Assembly: GCA_025345505.1 (NCBI GenBank)
Contig: JANVCC010000022.1
Location: 26,139,621-26,203,620 of the forward strand
Origin: Todiramphus chloris collaris
Lineage: Eukaryota; Chordata; Aves; Coraciiformes; Alcedinidae
DNA length: 64,000 nt
Direction: 5' to 3'
Part shown: positions 25,101 to 37,100 of the stretch, one piece after another
Position numbering within the stretch: position 1 is the first letter of the stretch
How the letters are laid out: each line of letters starts with the position of its first letter
Made by a program: the position numbers and the translations under genes
Notes under the pieces: generated by a model
Database searches by the model: none
Seen by the model: the letters and a program-made list of their open reading frames with translations, nothing else
Told to the model about the DNA's origin: nothing

Positions 25101-28100
25101 CCCAGCTCACATCCTTCATCCTACAAAGGGTCCCAGGACCCCAGAGTCTTCCCTGCTGGCTGGTGCTCCAGAGGTGCCCTGGGGCCAGGGCTTGGGTGGT
25201 GGGGTGTGGAGGCAGCAGGTGGGATGCTGCTGGGGGCAGGACCAGAGGAGACATGGTAGTTCCCCAGCCTTATCCTCTGCCCTGGTGCAGAGCCCTGGCC
25301 AAGATTTGCGCTGTTGTGTGATGCCGTATGGAGCACCCCTCTGGGAGTGAGGCAGATTACTGGGATTTTGGGGATGCAACCTCACCTCCTTCCCATTGTC
25401 ATGTGTGCTCTGGACCAGTTTTTCTCTTGGGTGTAGCCACAGGGTGCTGGGGAGGGAAAAGAAAGGGCATTGCCCTGCCGGGGCAGCAAGCCTGGCAGCA
25501 GGGATTAGGACCAGGCTGGACTTAGTGCTTCCCCCAGTTGCCTTGATATATCCGGAGCAGATAGAGCCAGAGCAGAGCTGTGTCTGGGGCTGAGCCCTGG
25601 GCAAACCCAACCTGTGCTGGGATGGCACAGCCTGCCAGGCTGGAGCTGCTCTGACCTTCAGGGATGAAATCTGACCTTGCTGGGAGCTGAAAACACTTTG
25701 CAATTGGGACCCTGGGGGCTTGCTACTTTGGGGATGGCTGATTTGGCTAAGGCAGCCTGTCTCCCCTCCCTTTTTCCTTGTTGGGGGGGTTTTATTGAAC
25801 TTTTCAATTGCCAAGCAGTAGACAATCACATGAGCAATAGTGTGGCCCAGTGGTGGTGGAGGTGACCTGGGAGTGGTGGAGAATAGCAGGATTTGGCTCT
25901 GGGCATCAGAACCCAGGGGATACATGGGGGTGAGGACAGAGTGGGCAGTCAGGTGTGGGGCAGAGCAGCTGTGGGATGAAGGCTCAGCTGATGGCAGAGG
26001 TGTCACAGCCCCTTCCTTGCTTGCTACCCTGGTACCATTCTTGGGGTGAGTGCCACCGTATCCCCCCATGGCACTGCCTGTCTGGAGGGTCTGGGGAAGG
26101 CAGGACAGGGCACTTGGAGCTTTATGGCTCTGCTGTGAACCATATCATGCCCCATCCTGACCCTGTTTTCGAGACATTTCTCCCTGCTATGGGTCAGTGC
26201 CCAGCCCACAGTCTAATTAAAGCCTTTCCCAGCTATTTTCTCCCTTGGCGCCACGTGCTTTCATTTATATTTATTTATTCTGTTTTCCTTTCTATTCCCC
26301 TGCCCTATTTATCCCAACCCCCATCCTGGCTCTTGCCCTGTTTCTTGAGGCCAGCCAGCACCCATTGCTGCCATCAGACAGAAGGGCTGGGGCTTTGCCC
26401 CATCTCCGGGTGCTGTCTCAGTCTCTCCAGTGTTGATGCTGCCCCTGGACATTACTACTTTTTCCTTTCTCCCACCATGGGCAGGGATTTCCTCCCTCTC
26501 TCCCCCTTTGCCTCTGTATGGGAGACATTGTGGAGTCAAACGCTGCCAGTTCTTTTCTACGCTGCCTGGATGAAGAATCACTGAATCTCCAGGAGAAATC
26601 ATGGGCACCCATGCTCATCTTTCCCAGCAGTGAGTGCTTGGAGAGGCCCTCTCTGGGTGGTCCTGGGGCATCTTCAAGCCAAGGAGGGGGGACTTTGGGG
26701 CTTGGCTGCCTCCTTGGGATGCTGCCAGTGGGGATTTGGGAGTGGAAAATCAACGTCGATGAGGGGGCCCTGCCTTGACAGGATTCGTGCTGGGTGTTAT
26801 TGCCCCTATCTGCTTTACGACAAGGAAGGTCTGTGGCATGGAAGCTGCTGGAGCACGAGTGCAGTGGCTTGGGACTGGTTAAGCTGTCCCGGCTTGGGGC
26901 TGGCTTTCGGAAGTGTTTTGCTCACAGATAGGAGCTCTCTGATTTCACACTATCGCGTTAGGGCTGTCTTCCGTCCCTGAGTCAGCCGCCTGGACCCCCG
27001 CCAGGGAAGAGTCATTTTTTCCTCCAAAAGAAAGTGTTTAACGCTGCTCGCAGGCCCTTCCAGGAAACCTCGGCAGGGAGCTGGAAAAACAAGAGTCTGC
27101 AGCCCGGCTGGTGCCGCGCACGCTCCAGTGGGAGGGACATGGCTTGGGAGCCGTCCCTGTTTCTGTCTCAGTGGCTGGGGTCCCCCAAAATCTGGCTGCC
27201 CCATTTGGAAAAGTTTAAAGGGTACAGCTGGTTGTGGTGTTGGGGCCACCGGGGCTGGTGGGAGCTGGGGGGCTCAGAGCTGGGGTGCAGGGTTGACAGT
27301 GGGGATGCTGCCATGCTCTGGCTGCGCCCCAGACTTTGGAGGCTGCGGAGCAAAGCCAGCTGCTTGCACTGGCCTTGAATCAGGGTGCCAGGGTGCTGGG
27401 TGCTTCCCTGGGAAGGAGATGCTGCATTTTGGGGGTTGAGCAGAGGCATTGCCTGTGCGGGAGCTTCGGGGCAGTGTCTGGCTGCAAGGAAAAGTCCAGG
27501 GCAGATCCTCCTGGCCTGGGAGAGGCAAGGGGAAGGGCAGAAAGGGTGGGAGACTGTTTGTAGCCAGGGAAGAAAATGTCAAGGATGGGCAGCTGGCTGA
27601 ATCCGTACATCATCTGGGAGGAGAGTGGGCAGGGAGAGGGAAGGTGGGTCTCTGTTTCATCTGTCCTTCACCCATGGGTTGAGTACATCCATCTAGCTGG
27701 AGACGTGCAGAGCTACGAGGCCAGATCCTGACTGCCTCCGCCTGTCCTCCTGTGGCCTGTGATGCGTGTCCCCCACCCTCCCCGTTTGCCTTCCCAGTAC
27801 CATGTGGCCCTTTGGGGCCGGCTGAGCGTTGTGGAGCTGTGATGGCTGACTGTGTGGGCAGCCCTGGCCCTCACCAGCTGTGGAGGGGAATTGCCAGGAC
27901 CAATGACTGGAACCAGGGAGGGGGATATTTGGTGAATCCCAGCAGAGCAGGTAGTGCTTGAAGGGCAGGGCATGGCAGGGCAGGATGGTGTGCAGAATGT
28001 AGAGCCACGGGGGCATGGGGATGGGGGGGTCTGGCTCTGGTGTCTCTGCACGGTGGTGCCCATGGGATTGCGGAGGGGGCCGAGGAGACGGCGATGCTGG

Positions 28101-31100
28101 TCGTTAAGCATTCCGGCGGCATGGAAGAGATCGAAACCACCGGCTAATGGGAGCCATTAGCTCTGTGCAGAGAGCCAGGAATTGATCTGGGGTCTCGTGT
28201 TCATTTCTCCCCCTGCAGAGGTTGGGCACACGCAAGGGCCTCTGGACGGGAGCCTCTACGCTAAAGTGAAGAAGAAAGACTCCCTCCACGGCAGCACTGG
28301 TGCCGTCAACGCTGCCCGCCTCCCCCTCTCGTCAACGCCCAACCACGTCGAGCACACGCTCTCAGTGAGCAGCGACTCGGGCAACTCCACTGCCTCCACC
28401 AAGACCGACCGGACTGATGAGCCGGGGGTGCCTGGGGCGCCCAGTGGCCAGGCGGTGTTGAGCCCTGAGGAGAAGCAAGAGCTGGATCGCCTCCTTGTCG
28501 GCTTCGGCTTGGAGAGTGCTCCACCCATGCACAACCACGTGCCTGGCCCCGTACCGGCACGCATGTCTGCCATGCCGGGCCGCCACATCGTGCCAGCTCA
28601 GGTGCATGTCAACGGGAATGCTGCGGCGCTGGTGGCCGAGCGGGAGACGGATATCTTGGATGATGAGCTGCCCAACCAGGATGAGCACAGCGTGGGCAGC
28701 CTGGGCACGCTCTCCTCCTTGGATGGTACCACCACTGCCAGTGAGGCTGGCTACCAGGAGGCACCTCGGGTGGGCAGCCTCTCCTCCCTGCCCAATGGCC
28801 CCTCGAGCTGCAACGGGGCTGAGAAGCTGCTGAAGGAGGGGCTGTACAACGGTGAGCTGCTTTCCAACGGCAGCTACCCCTACAACAACCAGAATGCCCT
28901 GATGGGCCACCACCTCCGTGACCCACTGCCTCCCTTACGGCCGTCGGCATCTGCGCAGGACCACCTGGCTGGCTACCCGCAGCGCCCTCCGGGCTCCCAT
29001 GCAGCGGGCTGGATCCAGCCCCAGCCACTGCCTGGCTCCCAGCCCTACCTGTATGGCTATGACCACCCTGGCGCCTACCGCTCCCGGTCCTTCCCAGTGG
29101 TGGACACGACCAAGTATGATGAGAACCGAGCACAGCCCCAGGCCCCAGCTCGCAGCACTAGCAGCCGGGAGGCTGTGCAGAGGGGCTTGAATTCGTGGCA
29201 GCAACAAGGAGGGAGCCGACCACCTTCTCGGCTACAGGAAGGTGGCATGGAGAGCCACAGCCCCAGTGTCTCCAGCTGCAGCCCTCAGCCCAGCCCACTG
29301 CAGCTGGTGCCCCCACACAGCCAGAGCATGCCCGAGTTTCCCCGGGCACCTTCCCGACGGGAGATCGAGCAGTCCATTGAAGCCCTTGATGTCCTCATGC
29401 TGGACCTCGCGCCTGCTGTCCACAAGTCGCAGAGCGTACCTGCTGCCTCCCGCCAGGACAAGCTGGCCGGACCCCTGCTCACCTCCCTCTCGGCCCAGCC
29501 CATCTCTGGTCTCTATGCCCGACCGACTCCACAAGTGATCCAGCCGAGGTCCTTTGGCACATCTGTGAGCCCTGTGGTCTCCGAGCCTGGGGGAAAAGCC
29601 TATTCTCCCGGAGAGCCAGACTATGGCGTGCAGGAGTATCGGGAAACCTACTTGCCCTACAGCTACCAGCCGGCACTGGTGCCAGAGCCGAGGAGCTACA
29701 GCCATGCCCCAGCCGGAGCACCGATGGGCATCCCCCCACTCAGCACCTCCTACAGCCCCGTGGGCTCTCAGCAACTCCTTGTCTCCTCCCCACCTTCCCC
29801 CACCATCCCAGCACAAAGCCAGATGCCCCCCAAGGGACCGGAAAGCTATGAAGACCTGTCGAGGTCGGCAGAAGAGCCCTTGAATCTGGAGGGCCTGGTG
29901 GCCCACAGGGTGGCAGGTAGGACATTTTGATTCTTTGGGGGAGTGGGGGGACCACATGTCCTGGGAAACCAGAGCCCACAGGGATGGCATGTGCGGTGGA
30001 GACGAGGATGGGAGATGTGGCAACTCGTTGTCCGTGCGAGATCCACACTTCGGACTGAGCCACCCGCCATGGGGGCACGCTGGGCAGGGGAGCAGCCTGT
30101 GCTGCTCTCCTTTGCCAAGACCCGCCCTTTGCAGCTCACCATCTGCAGCAGCACCACCCAGAGCTGGGGACAAGGGGTGGCTGGGCCTCCCCATCCTCAC
30201 CCCTTTGGGCTATGGGGCTGTTCTGTCCCCTGTGGCAGGGCTGCTTGCTGGGTGCGCAGGGGCATTTCTTCCTTTTGGGGAGAATATGGCCCAGTTTGGG
30301 AAGATGTTTTCAGCTCTAACTGAGGGTGTCCTGCCTGGACCCCACCTTGGATGTAATGCTTTCTGTGCCTGGAGCGTGCTCTAATGTAAGGTCCCAACAG
30401 AGAACTTGCCTTGTGTTTAACGTAGCTGGGCTCCTCCCTGATTCCAGCCCCTGCCTTTCCCCCAGCATGCTGGGCTTGGCGCTTTGACCTCCTCCCCAGG
30501 TCCTCAGCCAGGGTGCCGCCAGAGCAGGGGGGCTCTGGTGCAGGCTGACTCCAGTGGCCCAGCCAACTTGGCCCCGGGTGGTTTGAGGGTTGACCTGGCC
30601 TTGGGATGATAGGCAGGGGCTGGGAAGGCATCTCCCAGCCCTGCCAGAGGGGTTTGGTGCAGTGCTTGTCTGGGTGCGGTGCCGAGCAGCGGTGCCGTGG
30701 CTGGATGAAGGTGTTTGCCCCGTGCTGCAGGGGCAAACTGCATCCTCTGACTTCCTGCCCTCCTGCATCTCTGGCACAGGGGCTCTGGGGACACAGAAGG
30801 TCTCAGGCTTTCGGGAAGGAGGTACCCTGGTCCTGCAGCAGGGCAGGTGCCCTCCCTCCTGGCCGCTTTGGCTGCAGTTGTTGAATTGTGAGTGACATTC
30901 GGTAAAGGTTAGGGGCTCTGGCCAGGCTGGGGGCCAGCTTGTGATGCTAGGGCTTGGCAGCTCCGTTCCTTCCAGCTCTGTGCTCAGTCCAGAAACTCGC
31001 CTGGCATTAGAGGGAGGGGGAAAATGCTTGGCTGGAAAAATCCAACAGCACCAACCTCCTCCCAGGCATGGGGGCTGAGTCACTGCGGCACTGAGGCAGG

Positions 31101-34100
31101 GGGCAGGAGAGGTGCCAGTGGCAGGGATGGGCACAGGGGTGAGCAGCAGAGGTGTTAGGGGCAGTTTGCACTGATTGGAACCTGACCTTGGTGATGCAGG
31201 CTAGATCCACAGAGGGACTCAGGGCTTGTGCGGAGCGTTTAAACAAACCCGATGACACACAGGTGCCCAAACTGTGCTGTATGTCAGGACTGAATATTAT
31301 AAGGAGCAGATCCCCACTGCAAATATGGTGGGGAGAAAATGGGGTGGGAAAGAGGAAAGCTCCCAGGAGAGGAGGAGCAGTATTTGCAGTGGGTGGGACA
31401 GGGATGTTTGATGGTGTCTACCAAAAATTCCACCCCCTGCAGCCCTAGGGACAGGTCCGCAAGGCTGGGCTATGGTCACTCTCATCCCCCAGCAGCCACT
31501 GGGCTTCCAGGGAAGGAGAGGAGTCCTGGGGATGATCCCCAGCCTGCGGCCACCTGTCCCCGCTGGAGCCTGGCCGTCTGTGCCGAGGCGGGGACAGTGC
31601 GGGTGGGTGGCCTGACCTCCAGCAGGAACGAAGTGTCCTGAAGCCAGTGCCGGGAGGGGACAGCTGATGGGGACAGTGAGGCACTGATGGGTTTGTTTAC
31701 ATTCCCTGCTGCTATAAATTGCCTGCATGTCCCAGCACAGTGATGATGAGCATCTCACACCTCCTCTGTGCCTGGCAGGGAAGCGCTCCCATTCCTGCTT
31801 CCCACTGGTGATGGAAGGGAAGAGATGGGACAGGGAAGTGCTGTGTCCCAGCACAGCCCTGCAGAGAGGAGCCTGTCCTGTCATCCTTCAAGGCCCCATC
31901 ATCTCGGTGGGAGTCATTTGGGTTCATCCCTTCTTGTCCTAATCTTGGGCATCCCATGATGGAGGGGACCTGCGTAGTACCATCCCCAAGGGAACAGTGA
32001 TGGGCATTTATGCCATTGCACAAGGCCAGGTATGGCTGGGAGCCACTGATTATTTCCCATGTGGGTTTAAGCAGTGTGTGGAACCAGGCCACTTGGGTGA
32101 TGGGGAAGCAGCTCCAAGATGGGTGTGAACTTTCTTGGACTCCAATCTCATCGATTGGAGCACCTCTAATATTTTATCTTGTTTTCTCTTTCTGTTTCCC
32201 TATTGTATCTCGTGACATTTGTTCTGTCTTGCCCCTTCCTCTCCCCATGGGGGACTGTGTCTGTCACATGTGACCTCCCACCCTCCTTGCACACCCCATC
32301 CTGGTATGCTGGCAGAGTACAACGCCAGGCTCAGGGACCTCAACAAGAGCACCAAAGCCCCCCGTCCTCCTCTGAACCAGCAACGGTCCTTCTCCTCCGG
32401 TTTGTTCATTCCGCCTCCCTCTTTCCTTGTCATCCATCCTTCTTCCATCCCTCTCCTCTCCATCCCCCTCCTCTCTCCTCTCTCCTCTCTCCCCTCTCCC
32501 CTCTCCCCTCTCCCCTCTCCCCTCTCCCCTCTCCCCTCTCCCCTCTCCCCTCTNNNNNNNNNNNNNNNNNNNNNNNNNNNNNNNNNNNNNNNNNNNNNNN
32601 NNNNNNNNNNNNNNNNNNNNNNNNNNNNNNNNNNNNNNNNNNNNNNNNNNNNNTCTTCTCTTCTCTTCTCTTCTCTTCTCTTCTCTTCTCTTCTCTTCTC
32701 TTCTCTTCTCTTCTCTTCTCTTCTCTTCTCTTCTCTTCTCTTCTCCTCTCATCCCCTCTTCCTCCCCTATCCCTGCATGCTGAGTGCTCCGTGTGTTGCA
32801 TGGCCATGGGATGAAGGGAGGCTTGGGAGACCCTCCCTGTGCAGGCTTGAGTCCCTTTCTCAGCAGCACGATGCTCAGTGCCCCCTTTGGCCTTCTCCAG
32901 TGATGGTGGAGCCCCTGGCCCTAGGTACAGACTCCCCTGCCCATGTTTGGTTTTTCATCTCATCCAAACCTGGAACTGCTCTCTGGTGGGGTTTCTTTGC
33001 TGGGCTGGGTCCAGACCCTTGCTTCAGCCCCTCTGAGCTTTGCCCTGGGCCATGGCTCACCCCTCAAGGAGGCAAGAGCTGGGGTGCAGCTCCTTAGACC
33101 TCTGGTTCAGCCAGCTCCTGGCCTGACAGGGTCTTGCCTGCTTCAGCCAGGGTCTTACCTGCCTCAGTAAGGGGTTTTCTCCCACGGGTCTGCCTGCAGC
33201 CAGTGGAGGGTCCCAAGCTGTGCTTTTTTTGGGGTGAAACATGGACGTCCACATCAATGAAGTGCCCCGGGAGGAGGGAGGCAGTAGACATGTCAGTGCC
33301 CAGTGGAATGGGGCGAGTTGGCTCTGATGGAGAGAGGTACAGGACAACATCTCTGCTGCTGCTCATCATGAAGTGAAGGAGTGAATTTGTATCTCTTTTC
33401 CCTGGGCATCCTGTGTCCCTGTGTGGCTTCAACTGCTGGGTGCTGCTGCATCCTGAGGACCATGGGATGCTGCTTTTCCTTCTCCACTGGGAGGACATAG
33501 CCTGGCTCTCGCTTGTCAATAGCTCCAGCATCTCATGCCCAAAAAGCAGCTGCCTCCTGGTTTGGCCCAGAATCCCAGTTCCCCAGCTGTAAAACCACCT
33601 GAGTTTAAATCCCTCCTGTTTTCTCCTTCCCTGGCTGTTGTGCTCCTGCCCTGCCCCAGTCCTAGAACTGTGCTGAGTCCAAGGGCAGGACTTTGCTGAG
33701 GGAGGGTTGCTACCAGGTATCGAGTCAAACAGGCAGCAGAAGGGGTGGCAGTGCCAGAGGTGGTGGGAGCAAGGCTGGGGAGTGGGGTGCAGGCTGCTGT
33801 TCCCCCTTTGTGCTGGGGAAGCCCTGGCTCCCACAGCTGTGCAGGGCGTCCTTGGGGTGATGGAACCATGGCTAAGGGTGGCTGTATGGCTGATGAGGGG
33901 GCACAGTGAGCAGGGGAAAGGAGAGTTTGTTTTTCAAGTGTAGTTTCCAGCCCATAAATCACCCGGGGGGTCAGGGGAGCTGTGCTCAGAGCCTGGGTTT
34001 TCTCCAGGCTATGCTCCGGGTGGCCTGTGAAGTTTCCCACTCTGCTCTCAAACAATGAGTCCCTTTTTTCTCCCTCTCCGCCCTCCCCACCACCCCGGCC

Positions 34101-37100
34101 ACTTTCCATGTCTGGGGAGTGGAGCAGCCAAAGCCTGGTGAGCTCCTGAATGTCCCAGTGGGCCAGATCCAGCACCCTGTGGCTGGGTGACACACAGCCC
34201 AGGGATGGAGCAGGGGTCCCACGCTGCAGATGGGCTCAACCAGGCTGCCTTTGTGCTTCCCAAAAGGAAAATGCAAAGCAAGGCAGGCGTGCACAACTTG
34301 AGGAGCCAGTCCCTGCCTCTCTGCAGGGCTCGGTCACTGCAGCTCACTTTGGGATGGACCAAGGCATGCTCTTGCTGATGCTCTTGAAGTGTGCAGGACA
34401 CCCCACAATGCAGAAAGTGGAAGGATGTAAAGAAAATATACGAGCTTGCTTTATATTTCACCAACCTTTTGTTTTTCCCTGTGCGCACAGCTCAGGGCTT
34501 CATTCCCTCCAAGTGAAGAGAAGGGCAAAAGATACAGAGCAGTCCTATACGGTGCTGCCTGCGCCTGTAGTGCGGCTTCCCAGGGACCCTCTCCGTCCCC
34601 TTGTTCCTTCTGGGGGCCTTTTTAATGGCCGTCCCCGTGCCCAGTGAGCACCTGCAAAAGGGATTGGGAGTTATGTTTCAAAGCCGCTCTTAGTGGAATT
34701 TTCCAGGCCGCCTCTGCGGCTGGAGCCGGCCCCGTTGGCTCACGTCCCCCGCCTCGCAGCCTGGCCGCCTCTCCCCCCCGAGCCCAGATTTTATTGTTGT
34801 TGCCATTCACTGGGCCGATTATTTAGAAATGCACTCAGGCCATCTCTCTCCTTCCCTCCCTCCCATGCTCCCAGCCCTTTCCCCAGGGCCCAGAAAGCTC
34901 CGGTGCGGGTGCCGGAGCAGTGAGAGGGGAGGTCAGCAGGCGTGAGGCATGCCCCGGGGAGCGAGGGGAAGCAGCTGATGGCCGATTTTCCTCCACCAGC
35001 CCGTGGGAAAGGAGTTGGTGTTTGAAAAGTGCATTTCCTGGAGTGTGTTGCTGGCCTCTTTTTATTTTGTTTTGGGTTTTTGTTTTTCTTTTTCCTTCCC
35101 CCCCCACCCCCCCTCCAATGTGCTGGCCAAGGGGAGCGTGAGTGCTCCCCAGCTCTGCAGGAAAGGTGAAGGGAATGCTGCTGTAACCTCTGCTAGTGGG
35201 GTTCAGGCCAGGGGTCACCCCACTGCCATGTAGGTCACGGGGAGGAGCGGGAGTCATGCAGGGCTCTGAGCTGTGCCTGCAATGATCTGCATGGTTGCCC
35301 TGCACTGAACGCACCACCATCTTCCCTGATCCTAATGAACCTCTTTGTCAGGCAAGATGTGGCAGAGAGTGTGTTTGGGCTGACTTTGTCCCCATTCCTG
35401 GGTTTTATCCCAGCCCATGGAGATCATCAGTGGGATCTACCAGACCCTGAAAGCCCAGAGTAACCCTTTCTCCTGCAGTGACTTCCTTGCTCCCTTCTTT
35501 CCCTCAACTGTGGGCAAAATTGGCTCGTGGTGCTGGGATCGGGAAGGAAGTTTTTGGGGAGATGGAGAAGAGATGCCCATGTCCCCTTTTAGGAAGACTT
35601 TGTGCTGGGGGTAGGAGATCAGCAGTGGTTTGTTAGAGTTCCCTGCACCATCCCTCTGTTGCCATCCTTCTGTCCTGGTGCTCCCTCTGCCTTGGAGACA
35701 CACAAATCCTGGCTTTTTCTGCCGCTATGGTTGAAGCCGCATCTGACTGTGGGAGCAGGGATGCAGCTGAATGTGGCTGACTTGATGCTGAGGGATTTGG
35801 CCCTTTTCCACTGTGACACTGTTGAGAGGTCCCAGTCCTCCCCAGCTCTGTGGGGCTGGGCTGGTTGGGCTTCTTTCAAGTGCTCGTGCCCCTTGCACCC
35901 ACTGCTGGGGGTTGGTGTCCCTGAGCCCAAGTCCCGTGGTGGCTGGGAAGGGTAGTGTGGAAATCCAGCCACTAGCCACAACCCTGACTTGCTTTATTGC
36001 TTGGCACCAGGCCACTGCTGAAACATGGTTTAGTGGCAGGATTGACAATCTTAGGTTAATGGCTGGACTCGGTGATCTTAAAAGGTCTTTTCTGACTGAA
36101 ACGATTCTATGATTCTATGATATATCTGCTCCAGCTCAAAACTGGCTGTGCTGGTTCAGGTGTTAGGTGCAGGTGAGTGCTGAAGCTGCCATCTCTGCTG
36201 GGCAGAGTCCCCTCCATTGCACACAGCCCTGGGGAGACCTCTCACATCAGCCCTAGAGCATCTCTTTCTGGTACCCCTCTTGGCCAGCAGCTCCTCACCT
36301 GTCTCCCACCCTGTGCTTGTTCTGCAGGGGTGCAGTCCCGGGAGAAGCCCCCGGAGGAGAGCACTGTCCCTGCCCGCAAGCGGACCCCCAGCGACAGCCA
36401 CTATGAGAAGAGCTCACCAGAGCCCAGCTCGCCCCGCAGCCCCACCGTCCTCTCGCCTGAGGTGGTCAGCACTATCGCGGCCAACCCCGGAGGGAGGCCC
36501 AAAGAGGTGTGCTGGGGTGGGAGGGTTTGTTGGGGTTGGGGGGTGGCTGACAAGGCAGATGCCTCTGGTGGAGGAGAAGGCTTGGAGCAGGGTATGGGAG
36601 TTTTTGCATCTGCAGCATCCTGGGGGGTTGGGAGTCAATGGTGCTTTTGTGGTGGTAGTTAAGCAGGGAGGAGATGAAAACCTTCCCCTTCTCTTCTGCT
36701 CCCTCCTTGGGGTGTCCTGAAGGTTTGTGCCCATCATAAGAATGGGACTGACCCTTCTTCCTGCTCTCCCCAGCCTCACCTCCACAGCTACAAGGAAGCC
36801 TTTGAAGAGATGGAGGGTGCCTCTCCCACCAGTCCACCCTCCGGCGGCGGTGAGATTTCTCCCCCCACCCCAGCTTTCCCTGTCTCGCCACAAACCCCTT
36901 ACTCCAACTCCTGTAAGTGCCACGGTTCCGGGAGGTGGACGGGCTCAGTGGGTGGCTCTCAGCAAGCCAGAAATTTGCCAAGGGTCAGACAGCTCCGGGC
37001 TCCAGACACCCACCACCACGTTAATCAGTCCTCCTTTCCATCCTCCTCTCCCCTGCACATCCCACCACTCTGTGCTGCCATCAGCATCCCGCTGCCATCA

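Larger units (their letters stand above)
19386..28218 (+). other. TNS1: Intron 15 (8.8 kb, largest intron)
   Basis: It separates the domain-encoding N-terminal half from the large disordered exon. No additional exon could be supported. Contents noted: a paired CArG motif (20902-20932), a GTCC array (24243-24266) at the edge of a CpG-richer block (about 24240-24860), and an AT-rich patch at about 26200-26310. The size and the CpG block leave room for an internal promoter of an N-terminally truncated isoform (speculative). Confidence 0.5.
29917..36327 (+). other. TNS1: Intron 16 (6.4 kb)
   Basis: It contains the candidate cassette exon (32316-32399), a long pyrimidine repeat broken by a 100-N assembly gap, and a CR1 fragment next to exon 17. 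An AT-rich patch near 34670-34840 (ATTTTATTGTTGTTGCC and GATTATTTAG) could be conserved non-coding sequence. No other gene seen. Confidence 0.6.

Noticed and set aside
25116..26069. 317-codon - strand open frame in intron 15
   Set aside because: No domain, no homology recognised, low-complexity Pro/Ser content. No nearby splice structure supports an antisense gene.
29232..30200. 322-codon - strand open frame over the end of exon 16
   Set aside because: Shadow of the codon bias of exon 16 on the opposite strand.
32179..32814. Open frames running through the pyrimidine repeat and the N gap
   Set aside because: They read through 100 unknown bases and simple Ser/Leu/Phe repeats. Only the 84-nt segment at 32316-32399 looks coding.
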